A DNA stretch of 64,000 bases from Chelonoidis abingdonii (lineage: Eukaryota > Chordata > Testudines > Testudinidae). Where the stretch lies: NCBI RefSeq assembly GCF_003597395.2, contig NC_133770.1, positions 289,070,436-289,134,435 on the forward strand, in the 5' to 3' direction. Positions 34,122 through 45,825 of this stretch are shown piece by piece. Position 1 is the first letter of the stretch, and every line of letters starts with the position of its first letter. The notes under the pieces were generated by a model. It made no database searches. It had not been told where the DNA came from and worked only from the letters and a program-made list of their open reading frames with translations. Both the position numbers and the translations under genes were made by a program.

Positions 34122-34744
34122 TGGTGCCTCCTGCTGGTCGTCTCGGGAATTAGCTCTCCAACATATGGAGCACCTCCTACTGGCTGGTGTCTCATCTACT
34201 GCTGGCCCCTTTGTCCCTCCCAGACCCCAGTGCCCTTTACCTTGGGGTGCTGACCCAGCAGTATCCCATCACACTCTCAGTCTCCTCTCCCAGGGGAGCC
34301 CCCAACCTCTAACCCACCTTGCCTCAGCAGCTACTGTCAGTCATCATCTAGCCCCCACTCACTGGGGCAGACTTCAATCTATCATGGCCACTCATCACTG
34401 GCAAGGAGGTTAGACCAGCTGCCTCTGCCTATCTCTGGGCTGCACTTCCCAGCCCTAGTACCTGCACCGGCCTTTACCAAGGCCTCAGCCTGGGGAGTTG
34501 CCAGGCTAGAGCTCCCCAGCTCCTCTGGCCTTTCCCCAGCCCTTCTCTGCCCCAGGTACCCTTTTCTCCCCAGCAGCTAGATCCTTCTGTCTCCACAGCT
34601 AGAGAGAGAGTCTCAGCTCCTCCCTGAACCCTTATAACTTATAACAGGACAAGGTGTGGCCTGATTTGGGTGTGGACCCAACTGTGCCTGCTTCCCCAAT
34701 CACCCTAGCCTTTTTTCTAGGAGTGGGATAATTGCCCTGCTACA
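34122..34744 (-). mobile_element. Probable solo LTR, about 623 bp
   Basis: On the minus strand it runs from TGTAGCAGGGCAAT at 34744 to GGAGGCACCA at 34122, giving TG...CA ends. It contains TATAAG motifs (reverse of 'cttataacttataac', about 34630-34645) in a promoter-like position. Flanking tetramers GCCA and GTCA match at 3 of 4. The body ('ccttggggtgctgacccag', 'ctcactggggcagacttc') is a repeat I recall as common in turtles. The frames of 79-101 codons are chance. Confidence 0.65.
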
Positions 34745-34859
34745 GTCACCAAACCCATGAATAAGCAAGCTCCAACGATCTCCTGGTGTGACTGTAATGT
34801 AACTAACTACAGAACGGGAGGCTGTGTATTGAAATAGCAGAGACTAGGGGTCATTTTCA

Positions 34860-35085
34860 GAGAAGAAAGTTGGTCTGGTGGCTAGGGAGCAGCCTAGCCC
34901 ATGAGGATAGCGGGGTTTAATTCTCTTTTTCACAACAGACTTCCTGTGTGATGTTGGGTAAGTCACTTTGCCCCTCAGTTCCCTATCTGTAAAATGAGGA
35001 TAATAGAGCTTCCCTGCCAAGTGGGGTATTGTGAGGTGCTCAGATACTACAGTAATGCGGGCCACATCAGTACCTTAGATAGCAC
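34860..35085 (+). mobile_element. MIR, near full length
   Basis: Contains 'tggtctggtggctagggagc' (head), 'gttgggtaagtcactttgcc' and 'atctgtaaaatgaggataat' (core) and 'gtattgtgaggtgctcagat' (3' part). Confidence 0.85.
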
Positions 35086-37890
35086 TGTTGATACTTTGAA
35101 AGGCACCTTAGATGTTTTGTCTTCTGCTGATCTTTCTATTTTCCTAGCTGCTACATTCTTCCAAATGACTTCCTTTCAACTATACCATTCATTATGTCAG
35201 CCCTTCATGTGTGACTTTTCCTTCCTTTTGTGTTTCATTCAGTTTTGCTCCCTTGGTTTTCCACGGTGACTTCATTACTGTAGTATCTGAGCACCTCATG
35301 GTGACTTCAGTTACTGCTCAAGCCCATGTACCTTTACAGCTGGAAGGGAACTTACCTTACCTGTGAGGGAGACATATTTTACCTGGTCTTCATTCAGGCA
35401 AATAGTGCAGAATCACGCATCATATTACCTTGAATCCATTTCAGTGATATGATATTTGTAAGGGAATCTATGGACTTTTTGGTCCAGACTCACCATCCTT
35501 TTCTTCTGAACTCCCTTGGGAACACAAGCTGGGATTGGCTGTTCTCTGTGCTAGGGTGCTGTGTACACGTGAAATGGCAAACTCTGTGCCAAGTTACCTC
35601 AGTACCTCACATACTTTTGACTTCAATGGAATTTGGATCAGGCTTTTAGGAAGAACTAATTATACAGATGTATCTCAGTATGTCACAATTATTCCTTTGA
35701 GAGGAAAAATTTTCACCAGTCAGCCAAAACAACAAACACATTTCTGGCATGAGGACGTTTGTTTCACAGTAGAGAACTATTGATGCTGTGTGTTGAATTA
35801 GACATCTTTGTTTTTATTTGGAATACCTCGTGACATAGGACATGTATAAGTGGTTTCTACATATGAGTTTGTGGAGGCAGTTTCTTTTAAAGGGAATACA
35901 CCAGCTATGTTTTCACTTTGGACTTGGAAACACTAGAGATCAACTGAGAAAATCATATGATGTGCAACAATGAACTGATTAATAATGTTTTTGTTTATTG
36001 CATCTGTCAGTGGGTTTGGTATGGCCCATGGCAGATGGAGTCAGAGCTCTATGGATCTTACTGAGCTAAGTAGGGACATGGTAGGTCAAAATGTGAATGA
36101 AAGACCCACTTTCAGATCTGGAGAGAGTGCTAAAAGCTACTAGAGGCATCATACTTTGAATGGAATATAGAGAAACCTTCCAAGATCAAAGCCATTAAGG
36201 ACCCCACATCACTACTATCAAGGGATCCAGCCATAACTTCAGGGTCCTGGATAAAATACAAGTGCTACCATTACATTCTGCTAATGAGAATTGCCCAGCA
36301 GATTTTGTTGACTACAGTATTCTTCTTCATTTCCTGCTTAGCTTTACTGAGACCCACCAAACAGAAGCTGCATTTGACAGATGAGTGCAGTGACTCATAT
36401 TCTGGAAGACTCTTGAAAGGATTAAAGTTGATATAACATATGAAACCAGTATAGTATTATCATTATGTGTATCAAATCCTGCAGTCCTTATACTGAGGAA
36501 AAAGCTGAATAAAGACTTTGGGTTGTAACCCAATAATGTTACAGACCAAGAGTTTGCTGGAGACTGTGAAAATGATTCTTCAAATTAGGTGTTGCAAAGG
36601 GATCACCTTTGGTACCCTCTTTGGGCTAGATGGTCACAGTCCTTGGATGTGATGAGAATGTGATGGAGATGTCCTTCCCCACCGCACACACACACACACA
36701 CTTATGCACCTGCTCAGATTTTGACTCCAGTCATGGTGGAGAGAGTAAGAAAGCAGAAGGGGGTGGAGAAAAGTGGGAGGTGCCCAGCTCATCCTTCCCC
36801 TACTTGCTGGCTGGGTGCAGAGGCATGAATAAACAGCTCCACAGAAGGTGAAATAATTTACTCCCCTACCCCAGAGAAGGTGGGAACAGAGAGGGAATTG
36901 TCTCACAGTTGTGTGTCAGGTGTAAAGCCTGCTGAGGTGCTGCAGTTTACCCCTGGCTCTGGTATGTACCCAAAGTCATAATCTAAACCTTTGAAAACAG
37001 AATCTGTGATACTAGTCGGTGTGGTCTAGCCTTTTCCCCATACGTTTTGTTTGTCTTGTCTATTTAGCGCTAAACTCATCAGGGCAAGGCAGGGCCTGTC
37101 TTCAATTTTGTGTTTGCACAATGGGATGCCATTCTGGGTTGGTCCTGGCCTGTAAAAAGCACGATTAATACTAGTGAGAAGTTCATAGGTTTGAGTCTGA
37201 CATGGAAACTGCTACCTCTCCCAAAATGCATCATGCTGCTAGCTGTCCACTCGGGTGTAACCTGGACATGGTGATACACACCATCTATTCTGCTCCTTCT
37301 GCTAGAACAATGCCAAAAACCTCAAACTAAGTAAAAAGAAAGAGAAACAACTCCATTAGGCAGCCTTATAAACTTCAGCAGAAAAACAAAAACAAAAAAA
37401 GACCTCCTCCAGCTCGATGATGCAAACAGAAAGCAATTACCAGAAATGAATGTGTGTTCAGCACCACTTATTTCACTGAGAAGTAAAATGGGCCATATCC
37501 AACCCACCAAGCATACAGAATATATATCAGAAATTACCACTTGCCATTTTCTATTGTCCTCGTTGATGATAGCATGTGTCTGAACAGGAAGGTCATGCCC
37601 ACTTGGGTGTGTTAGGTGTTCAGCTGGTAAAGCACATACAGGTAGTGAAAGTAACAGGGCTTGAAGCAAGAATCAGAGATGATATCAGGCTCAGATTTCC
37701 TTGCCTTAATATCCTCAACTCTGAGCTCTTAAACTTGGCTTATCTTTGCTTAAACTTTGTCACCTAGGGACAAAATTAGTCCTAGCAATATGAAAAATAT
37801 ATAGTTCACCCTTATCAGGTTTGTTTTCTTGGCAATGAAAGTTCTGGGACTGAGAGTAGCTCAGAGTTTACATTTTTCTTTATTTATATC
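35086..37890. other. Unassigned; CA microsatellite at 36.69 kb
   Basis: About 2.8 kb without a supported gene. A short CA repeat lies at 36684-36701. Frames up to 115 codons (37322-37669, minus) show no domain. Confidence 0.4.
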
Positions 37891-37892
37891 AG

Positions 37893-38120
37893 AATAGTAG
37901 TACTTAGCTCTTAAATAGAGTATTTCATCTGTGTATCTCAAAGTGTTTTACAAAGGAGGCCAGAATTATTATCTTCATTTTATAGATGGGGAAACCAAAG
38001 CACAGCAACAGCAGTGACTTGTCCAAGGTTACACAGCAGGCCAGTGGCAGAGCCAGGAATTTAATCTAGGTCTCCTGTGTCCTGGACCAGTGCTGTAACC
38101 ACTAAGACACATTGGAGGTG
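37893..38120 (-). mobile_element. CORE-SINE/MIR, complete
   Basis: Runs from 'agtacttagctcttaaatag' through 'ttttatagatggggaaacca' and 'ttgtccaaggttacacagca' to the tRNA-like head, reversed, 'gctgtaaccactaagacaca'. Clear complete copy of about 225 bp. Confidence 0.88.
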
Positions 38121-38335
38121 AAGTTAGTAGCAACATTCTGATCAGGGACTGAGTATGGAAAATTTCATGTGGGGGCAGGTGAGAAATTAGGGAATTTGAG
38201 AAAACTACCTTTCCCGATAGGTGGTACCTGCGCTTCTTCAAAATATGTGGAAGACCAGAACTGTGTGATAATACAAGAATCTGGAGATTGTGTAGGTTTC
38301 TCTCCCACAAATAAATGAGAAGTCTGAGGTCTGAT

Positions 38336-38400
38336 GTTTGAGATGCAGTATGGTCTAGGGGATAGTTGCTGAATTAGGACAGGAGCCAGTCAAAACATTT
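38336..38400 (+). mobile_element. MIR head fragment
   Basis: 'cagtatggtctaggggatag' matches the MIR 5' end; the rest is lost. Confidence 0.45.
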
Positions 38401-38439
38401 AAACTATACATTTTCCTGATAAAATATGAGGTTCTATAG

Positions 38440-38660
38440 GCATTGAAATTTTCATGGGAAAATGCTGATTTTTGATGACATTTTCTGGTTTTTAAAATGG
38501 GAAAATTCAAAATGAAATGTTCAGTTTCAAAATAGTGAAAATGTCAAAATGCTGACTTTTCAATAAGATTACTTTCAAATTGATATGAAAATGTTTGGTT
38601 TCTATTAAAAATATCAACATTTGTCATGGTGACTTTGCCAGATCAAAACATTTTAGAACC
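38440..38660. repeat. AT-rich interspersed repeat, 'gaaaattttc' type
   Basis: Repeated 'aaaatg', 'attttc' and 'tcaaaat' units, same texture as at 24.5 and 41.5 kb. Confidence 0.5.
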
Positions 38661-38733
38661 TTTCATCCTGTGCCAGTTGTTGATACCTGAGTTTTCCATC
38701 CTGGTTTGGGTTAGTAACAAATGTTAAAATATC

Positions 38734-38855
38734 TAGGGTTACCAGATAGCAACTGTAAAAAAACGGAACGGGGGTGGAGGTAATAGGCGCCTGTATAAGA
38801 AAAAGTCCCCCAAAATGGGACTGTCCCTTTAAAAATGGGACATCTGGTCACCCTA
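38734..38855 (-). mobile_element. Short hAT-like MITE, 122 bp (copy 2)
   Basis: Termini TAGGGTTACCAG and CTGGTCACCCTA. Flanking octamers AAAATATC (38726-38733) and AATATATC (38856-38863) agree at 7 of 8. Same family as 14592-14714 in opposite orientation ('gggactgtccctttaaa' is the inverse of the interior there). Confidence 0.88.
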
Positions 38856-39174
38856 AATATATCAGAATTTCCCATGAAGTAGAAAATCTGTTTCTGAACA
38901 GCACTAAATTAGAGACTGGGAGACCAGGCTGCCCGCTGCAGCTCTGCCACTCTCTGTTCACATCTCTATGGCTGTTTCTCCTCTTGTCCTTTCTCTGTCT
39001 TCCCAATGAGAGGCGCCAAGCTTAGGGGTGTGTGCTAAGCCCTGCCTCTCTCATGGAGATAGACACAGGGAGGTGTTTCTCTCTGCTTGGAATTCTCTGC
39101 TGCAAAGCCTCTCTTGGGGTTAGGTGTCTGTGCTGTTTCAGCAAGAGGCCAGGGAGAAGCAGGAGGCCCTCCCT

Positions 39175-39680
39175 TGGAATGTTTAGCCCAGTGATTGAGG
39201 TACTCACCTGGGATGCAGATGTCCAGTTCAAGTCTCTCTTTCTTCTGAGGGAGAGAAGGGATTTGAACAGGGATCTGCCACCTCTCAGATGCATGCTTTA
39301 GCCACTGGTCATAAGGATATTGTGACGGGGAAGGGGGCAGCTCAGTGGAAGCTCAGTGGAAACTGTTCCACTGTGAATAAATCATTGTAAAAAGTCATTG
39401 GACCAGGATCTCCCACCACCCAGGTGAGTGCTTGAACCACCAGGCTACAGAGTCACTCCTGCTTGCTCTCTCTCTGACCCAATGATTCTTTCATTATTTG
39501 TTCACAGTGGCACAGGCTTCAACAGGAGAGACCCCCAACACCAGAATATCCCCTAGACCAGTGGTTGGGGCACTCGCATAAAAGGTGGAAAATCCCTTTC
39601 TCAGATGGAGCAAGGACTTGAACCAGGGGTCTCCCCACCCCAGCTGAGTAGCCTAACCACTAGGTTAGAAGTTATGATGA
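39175..39680. repeat. Array of five tRNA-like SINE heads in mixed orientation
   Basis: A-box/B-box-like pairs occur five times. Plus: A 39184-39196 with B 39224-39234. Minus: B 39260-39270 with A 39299-39309; weak copy with A 39436-39447; B 39615-39625 with A 39653-39664. Plus: A 39553-39565. The shared phrase is 'cagtggttnggncactc...gttcaagtc'. I infer a tRNA-derived repeat family inserted or duplicated as inverted pairs. A sixth head is at 61.6 kb. Confidence 0.6.
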
Positions 39681-39689
39681 ATAGCTTCC

Positions 39690-41195
39690 TCCATCTTTGC
39701 CGTTTTGTAGTAGCTTACCTATGGGGCAGACCCAGTAGGTGAGGTCCGAGCACGCTTGCTCAGTCAAGTCCCACAGGCGAGTTCAATGGAGGAACAAGGA
39801 TTTTCTCATAGGATGTGAATTGTTTCATGGGCTAGACATCAGGGCACATAGAGGAAGGAAGCAGCGTATATGCTCAGAGGCAGAAACATAGGCACCCAGG
39901 AAATGCTTAAAGCAAAAATGTAGGGCCGAGCGAGTTTAGGTACCTACAGGGTTTGGTGGCAGATGAGTGGGGATTTTGTGAATCTCAGAGGGACCTGATT
40001 CTGGGGTTTAAGTGCCTCAAATGGCATTTAGGCATCTAAGTCCCTTTGTGAATTGAGCCCTAAGAAACTTGCACTTCTCCTGCCCGTGCTATACCTTTTT
40101 AGAAGATAAATAGAATAATTTACTCTCCAGTGATTCCATCTGGAACCTGAATGCTCCTTAGGAAAACTGGAGCGTCAAATTGCAGACTATTGCATTAAAT
40201 ACATCATGCATTTAATTATTAAGATTTTCAAGTATTTTAAAGACTCGGCGTTCATGGGAGAGAGATAATCCTTTCCGAGGACTGACTCGATAAAAACAGT
40301 GCATCTGGTCTCGGATGTCTATGGGGAGGAAAGCTGAAGATTACTTGTTCTTTCTTCCACTTTATTTCTAGTTTTCTGAAACATGAGGCACAATAGAGAC
40401 ATACATCATGAAAAAAACTGAAAAGCGAATTAGGCATAAGGCATAAATTGCCACACAGGAGATTGCTCATTAGTAAATTCAAGCATAAGACAACTCAGAG
40501 AAAAGATTAGGTATCTACTGTAGAAATTGGGATAACACACACAATTATTCAAGGTAGGATAAATCCTATAGAATCTAACAGTTTTTGTGCTTTCAGGAAT
40601 AACCTGGTGGTCATTTGCAATTCCTCATGATATAGATCTGGATAGCTGTTTCAATGCCTTTTCATCTGATTTTACCTTCCTCTGAAGTTTGTAGGCTGCT
40701 GCTGAAGTTAAAGCACCAAACTGGAGAGACAGTTGATTTGGTCAGATATGGTAACTCCTTTGTTTCTGAAAGAACAATATGCAGAGTTCTAGTGAAATTC
40801 TGAGCAACATCGGACAACACTGACTCATGAGAACACTCTGCTGGTAAGAAAAAATTCAGGGAGCGAAGCAGTTTAAAGCCAACAATTGAAAATGGGTGCC
40901 ATAACTCATCTTGGATCTCTATGAGGTCATTCATTCACCATTTGAAAGTGTCCCTCTGTGCTGCCTAGTGACTGGCAGGCAGGTCAATGAAGTTCTGCTG
41001 CTGTTTGGGTCCACTGAGATATTCACTTACAATATAGCAGCTGCTCCACAAGGATCTATCATTGGGAAAAGTTAAAATCGCAATAGCTGCAAATGGGGAG
41101 TGGAAATGAGGAGAAGGCCAGTTTATTTCATTCTGATAGTGGTAGGGCCTCCATCGTGCTGGGATGAGAGCATGATACCAGATACAAGTGCATGT
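39690..41195. other. Mostly unassigned; old repeat at 39.93-40.07 kb
   Basis: 39930-40070 ('ggcatttaggcatctaagtc', 'tttgtgaattgagccctaa') looks like an old interspersed repeat, with echoes at 14.8 kb. The rest has no supported feature; frames up to 90 codons lack domains. Confidence 0.4.
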
Positions 41196-41199
41196 CAAG

Positions 41200-41514
41200 T
41201 GATATCAGAGAGAGGAAATATTTTTCCACAAAATGCACAACTAGCCCATGGAACTCATTGCCACAAGATGTGATGGATGCCAAAAGCTTTGCCAGATTGA
41301 AAAAAGGACCGGATATTTATATAGATATCAAGTATATGTAGAAGTATAATAGCAAATATTACAAAAAAGAACTTTGGAATACAAATCCTCAGGCTTTGGG
41401 GCATAAACTGACCTCTGGCTACTGGAGGTTAGGAGGGAGCATTCTGTGATGTACCCCATAACTGCCAACTGCAGGATTTCTGCCTCTGAAGGAGCAGGTA
41501 CTATCCATTACAAC
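41200..41514 (+). mobile_element. CR1-family LINE 3' UTR, left part
   Basis: 'gcccatggaactcattgcca', 'gatgtgatggatgccaaaag' and 'aaactgacctctggctactg' match a CR1-family 3' UTR. The element is interrupted and resumes at about 41798. Confidence 0.75.
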
Positions 41515-41797
41515 TACGTGAAATTTGTTGCATAAAATTTTTGTCGGTGAAGAATGAAGATTTGGCAACACCAAAACACATTGTGAATGTTCTGTCGATT
41601 TAACCAAAATAGTTTTGGTTTAAAAAAAATATTTTTTAAAAGGTTGAAATAAAAAAAATTATTTCATTTGAAGATGAACGAAATATTTGTTTTCAACACT
41701 TTGATTGACCAGGTTTCAAAACAGTTTTCTGTTTGACCCAAAATATTTTTCCCCCTGATTTTTCAGAATTGCCAACAAACCAAAAAATCCATTTTAG
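41515..41797. repeat. AT-rich repeat inserted in CR1
   Basis: About 283 bp of 'gttttggtttaaaaaaaa' and 'ttcaaaacagttttctg' texture that separates two parts of one CR1 3' UTR; member of the AT-rich group at 10.5 kb. Exact ends are uncertain by some 10 bases. Confidence 0.6.
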
Positions 41798-41885
41798 CTG
41801 CTGTTGGAGACAGGATGCTAGACTAGATTAATCCATTGCTCCATACTGATCTGCTCCAGAATGGCAGTATTCTAATGTCTATGGT
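41798..41885 (+). mobile_element. CR1-family LINE 3' end, right part
   Basis: 'gctgttggagacaggatgct', 'actagattaatccattgct' and 'atggcagtattctaatgtct' complete the 3' end of the CR1 begun at 41200. Confidence 0.78.
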
Positions 41886-43149
41886 AGACTCCCAGTTGTT
41901 CTTTCTGTTAAAGATAAACGTCATTTAAATCATTCCCAACCCTGTGCCTCTTAAGTGGTTCCTCCAGCTGTCATTCAAATCATCTGCATGATGAAGGCTA
42001 CACAGAAGTAAATTGCATTTGAAGGGTAACCTTTTTACCAACTGTGTGCAATCAGGAATTGCTGCAAGAAGGGCCTTTTTTACATAAAGAAGAGAATTTG
42101 GAAGACAAAATCCATAGTTGATAAAAGAAGCAAAAAGGGAGTTGCTTTTATTGAAGATATAATGGTTCTTGGGTGTGGGTTTTGTTGTTGTTTTGTTTGT
42201 TTTTACTTTTAAACATCAATCAACCATTAAGCTGGCTTTAAAATTTTGCTACATTGACTTCCCTTTGGCAACAAGGACCATCTGCTCAGAAGAAAATCAA
42301 TATGTAATGGATACACTGGGCATAAATTGATCCAAAATGGCTTCTCCAGTTGAGGAATGAAAACTTTCAGAAAGTTTCTATTGATAAATGACACCAGCCC
42401 CTTTACATCTCTGGACCAAGTGATTTTAAATCCAGAGGAAATAGCTAACCATGTGCATTTGTCTGTAACAGTAAAAATAAAATGGATGCACTGTGCCATT
42501 AAAAGGGGGAAAGAAGGATATCTGAAGGAGGTAACTTACAAACAGTGACAGATATGTTTTCATTGTTCCCTTGCTGTGTTTATACTGCTCTCGGCAAAGG
42601 TAAATGTGAAAGCAGACTTAATTAGATGAATAATATAACCATATCATGAAGAACCACATAACAAGTCCATACTTGTCATCAGAAATGTGAACTTATTTGT
42701 CTACTTCTGCAGTAAACTGATACTTTAGAGAAGAGAATCATAATTATGCAAATTGCAGTTATCAGATTAATACTCCACTCTGTGCAGTTCAAAGGCTAGG
42801 AAAGGAAGCTCCTCAGTAACGGCACATGCTAGGTTCCCAAGACCACTGCTGGAAATCACAGCCCGTGTTGAAATAAATCCTGTATTTTCAAAGCAAATAT
42901 CAGAAAATCTATTTACTATGAATAAAGAAACACGGTGCATTTAAAATGAAAAGGAAAACATTGCAGTTGTTACAATGTATATCAATAATAACTATGGGCC
43001 CTATTCTGTTGCTTATACTGACACTGAGCAGTATCTTTTTACTGGTTAGCCTGATTGAAATCAAGGAACCTATGTACTTAGTAAGGTACTTATTAATGTG
43101 AGTAAGGATGGCAGAATCTTGTCAGAGGAGTCTATTTTCAACAAAAGAT
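41886..43149. other. Unassigned; possible conserved non-coding segment at 42.55-42.79 kb
   Basis: No gene supported. 42550-42790 is AT-rich unique-looking DNA with an exact octamer ATGCAAAT (42746-42753) beside TAATTA-like sites. Frames up to 90 codons lack domains. Confidence 0.35.
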
Positions 43150-43258
43150 ACTACGCAATGTTGTGTGTGTAATAATCCATCAGAACAATTTATCAAGGCT
43201 TGTGGTGGGTTCTCCATCACTGGGAAATTTAAAATCAAGATTGGATGTTGTTCTAAAG
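43150..43258 (+). mobile_element. CR1 LINE 3' UTR, left part (split by hAT)
   Basis: 'ggtgggttctccatcactgg' and 'atcaagattggatgttgttc' are CR1 3' UTR; continues at 43690 beyond the hAT insertion. Confidence 0.8.
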
Positions 43259-43689
43259 CAGTCGTCGCCAAACTTTTTACCTCATGCCCCCTCTTACCCA
43301 TGTCCATGCCCCCCTACTCCCCAGAGATGGAGCAGGGCCAGGCATGGGGCCACAGCTGGGGTTGAGGGCAGGAACAGAGCCTCAGCTAGGGGCTTCATCC
43401 GGCAGCTGGAGCCCCAGGCACAGGGCTGGCAGTTGCTGCCGGGAGCAGATCCCCAGGCATGGGGCTGGTAGCCAGATTGCCGGGCCTGGTCTCAGCAGCC
43501 ATGTCTGGAAGCAAAGCCCCAGGCATAGGGAAGACAGCCAGATCCTCGGGCATGGGGCTGGAAGCAACGGCCTGAGCCAGGAGCAGAGCTGGATGGCACT
43601 CCCTCCCTGTTCCCCCCTGGGGGGTGGCCCGGGTGCCAACTGTGCCCCCCAAAAGTTCCTTTGTGTTACCCTAGGGTTGGAGACCATTG
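43259..43689. mobile_element. Non-autonomous hAT element, complete, 431 bp
   Basis: Starts CAGTCGTCGCCAAACTTTTT and ends with the reverse of CAATGGTCTCCAACC. An exact 8-bp duplication TTCTAAAG flanks it (43251-43258 and 43690-43697), and the duplicated bases belong to the interrupted CR1. The core has degenerate tandem units around 'ccccaggcatggggctgg'. Frames of 85-141 codons are compositional. Confidence 0.92.
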
Positions 43690-43800
43690 TTCTAAAGGAT
43701 CTGCTCTAGTTCAAACAGAAACTATTTCGGGCAAGTCCTTTTGTACAGGAAGTTAGACTAGATGATCACAGTGGTCCCTTCTGGCATTAGAATCTATGGC
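43690..43800 (+). mobile_element. CR1 LINE 3' end, right part
   Basis: 'aaaggatctgctctagttca' then 'actagatgatcacagtggtc' and 'cattagaatctatgg' form a classic CR1 3' terminus. Confidence 0.88.
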
Positions 43801-45024
43801 TCAATGGATGTAAGGATGGCAGAGTCAGGACAACCGATTACATTAGGTCCACCAGTCACAGAAAGGTTGCTTTGGAAGTGAGGTATTCCTCAGCATGAGG
43901 ATAGGTAACAGAATTTAGCCCCATACCATTAGAAATTTACACTTGAGTAACTGCTCTCTTCGGAGGGTCTCCACATGTTATTAGTGGTGAGCAAACATTG
44001 CCAGCAGCAACAGACAGGAAGCTGCTTGGGCAGAAATGCCAGCATAAACTTCAAGGCCAAGCTGACTGGAAGTTGGGGCTGAGCTACAACAGGAGCTGAA
44101 AGGGAAATGAAAAAAGCATGATGCTGCATCTTGCCATTTGCTTGGCAATATTTTCTTCATACAGATACATCCATGTGCAAATTCTTTTGTCATAACAAGG
44201 CAAGTGTTTCAGTGCCATGCTGGGCTGTGGTTTTTTATTTATTGTTAATTAATTAATTTAGGTACATATAGCACCCACTGCTCTGGCATGTGCTGTGTCT
44301 CTCTTATAGTCATAGGGGCCATATAGGAGGAGAAGAACCTATTACAGATAGTTGTTAAGAGAGTTAGGGCCAAATTGTTCAAAGGAATTTAGACACCTAA
44401 CACCCATTAATTTTAATCTTTCTACAAACATTAATGAACTTTGGATCAGGTCCTAAGTGTGTGAAGCGGCAGATGTTCTTAGGTAAGGGTGTGACATCAG
44501 AGTTCAAAGGGTCACTCATCACATGGCAATGCAAGGTTCTGAATGCTGATCAGAACCGTGAGCTGCATGCTGCAGCCAGGAATAGGCTCTGTGTGCTGTC
44601 AGATGATGTGCAATTATAAATAAGGAGACATATTTGTTTCTCACCAGGCCTCCTTAACACACTTGGTACTGACGATCCTTAGTTCAATCCATGCAAAGAT
44701 TATGGAGGAATCATCACATATACAAAAAATCAGCTAGCCAAGGCTGCAGGCAACTTTGCCATATATTTAAAAAAAAATACAGTCAACAAAAATAACTGCA
44801 GCAGTCTTCCCAAAACTAGGACAAATAAATCCTATATCTTTCAGTGACTCATTATAGCCAAATAGTTCTACAGTGCCTGGAGGCTGTGTTTTACTTCACC
44901 TACAGTAAACAGAGTTCTACCCAAATTTCACAGTGGCAAATCTGCCTCCACTCCTCACCATGAAATTCAGCTAAAGAGTCTTTTGATTCCTTTGGTTATA
45001 GGGAAAAAAATGAGGGGGCGGAGG
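43801..45024. other. Unassigned sequence
   Basis: No supported gene. Short 'ttaattaattaattta' tract at about 44246. Frames up to 70 codons lack domains. Confidence 0.4.
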
Positions 45025-45825
45025 TGTCACAGGGTGACTCTGGCCTTTTAAGGAAGAGGCCAGTGCACCTGTATCTCATCAGCCACTGCCTGTTTGGGAT
45101 TAAAAGGAGGCATCTGGGCCATATAAATGGGGAGACGCTGGTGACTGTGGAGGGTATGTCAGGAAAAGGGCAGATGAGAGCTGCCTGGGGGTGAGAGATG
45201 GGCAGGTGATAACTGCCAAAGTCTAGGATACCATAGGAGGTCCCTGAAAGAAGTTGTAGGTGATTTCTGGGGGGAAGGTGAAGGCAGGAGAGCAACAAGA
45301 GGGGTTTCCCAGGTGATCTCCCAAAATCAGAGAGGGGCAGGAGACTGGAGGGGGCTTACCCACTGACATCTCCGTGATGGACAGCTGGGGCCAGAGAGTG
45401 CTGAGGAAGTGAGGGATGATCCTCTTGTGAGGAGGAACAACCAGCAGAGAGTCTGTGGGGATTCCCACTGTGAAGAGCAGAATTGCACTCCCACTGGAAG
45501 AGCTGGATGGGCTGTCCTGGCAGAAGGACAAGAGAGGACTGATGAAGAGGGCAGGTGGGGTAGAAGATGCCAGATCATGTTATGAGGGACATCAAGGGAC
45601 TAGATGTTTTGTGATTTTAAGGAGTACAAGAACTGGGGTGATAAATGGACTAGATTTTGGGAGTTTAGTGTTGGACTATTCCAACAATGTTTTGTAATAA
45701 ACTGGCATCATGGAGAGGTCTTACTGAGGCAAGAAAGCATGTGTGGAGTTGGTTGGGACTCTAAAGGAGGGAAACTGAAGTAGGCATGCCTATTCTGCTG
45801 CAGCCACTGGAGGACGCTCCACATA
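45025..45825 (+). mobile_element. Probable LTR (plus strand), about 0.8 kb
   Basis: Begins TGTCACAGGGTGACTC and carries a TATA-like CATATAAATGG (about 45119-45130) and, 570 bp later, AATAAA (45696-45701), the order of a U3-R-U5 unit. The right end is uncertain (a candidate CA is at 45822-45823) and no target duplication was matched. Frames on the minus strand of 83-102 codons are compositional. Confidence 0.5.

Noticed and set aside
37322..37669. 115-codon minus-strand frame
   Set aside because: No similarity recognised, no splice-site pattern; length is within chance expectation for 64 kb.
43163..43709. Frames of 85-141 codons on both strands
   Set aside because: Contained in the core of the hAT insertion at 43259-43689 and its flanks.
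45223..45578. Minus-strand frames of 83-102 codons
   Set aside because: Antisense to a probable LTR; compositional, no motif.
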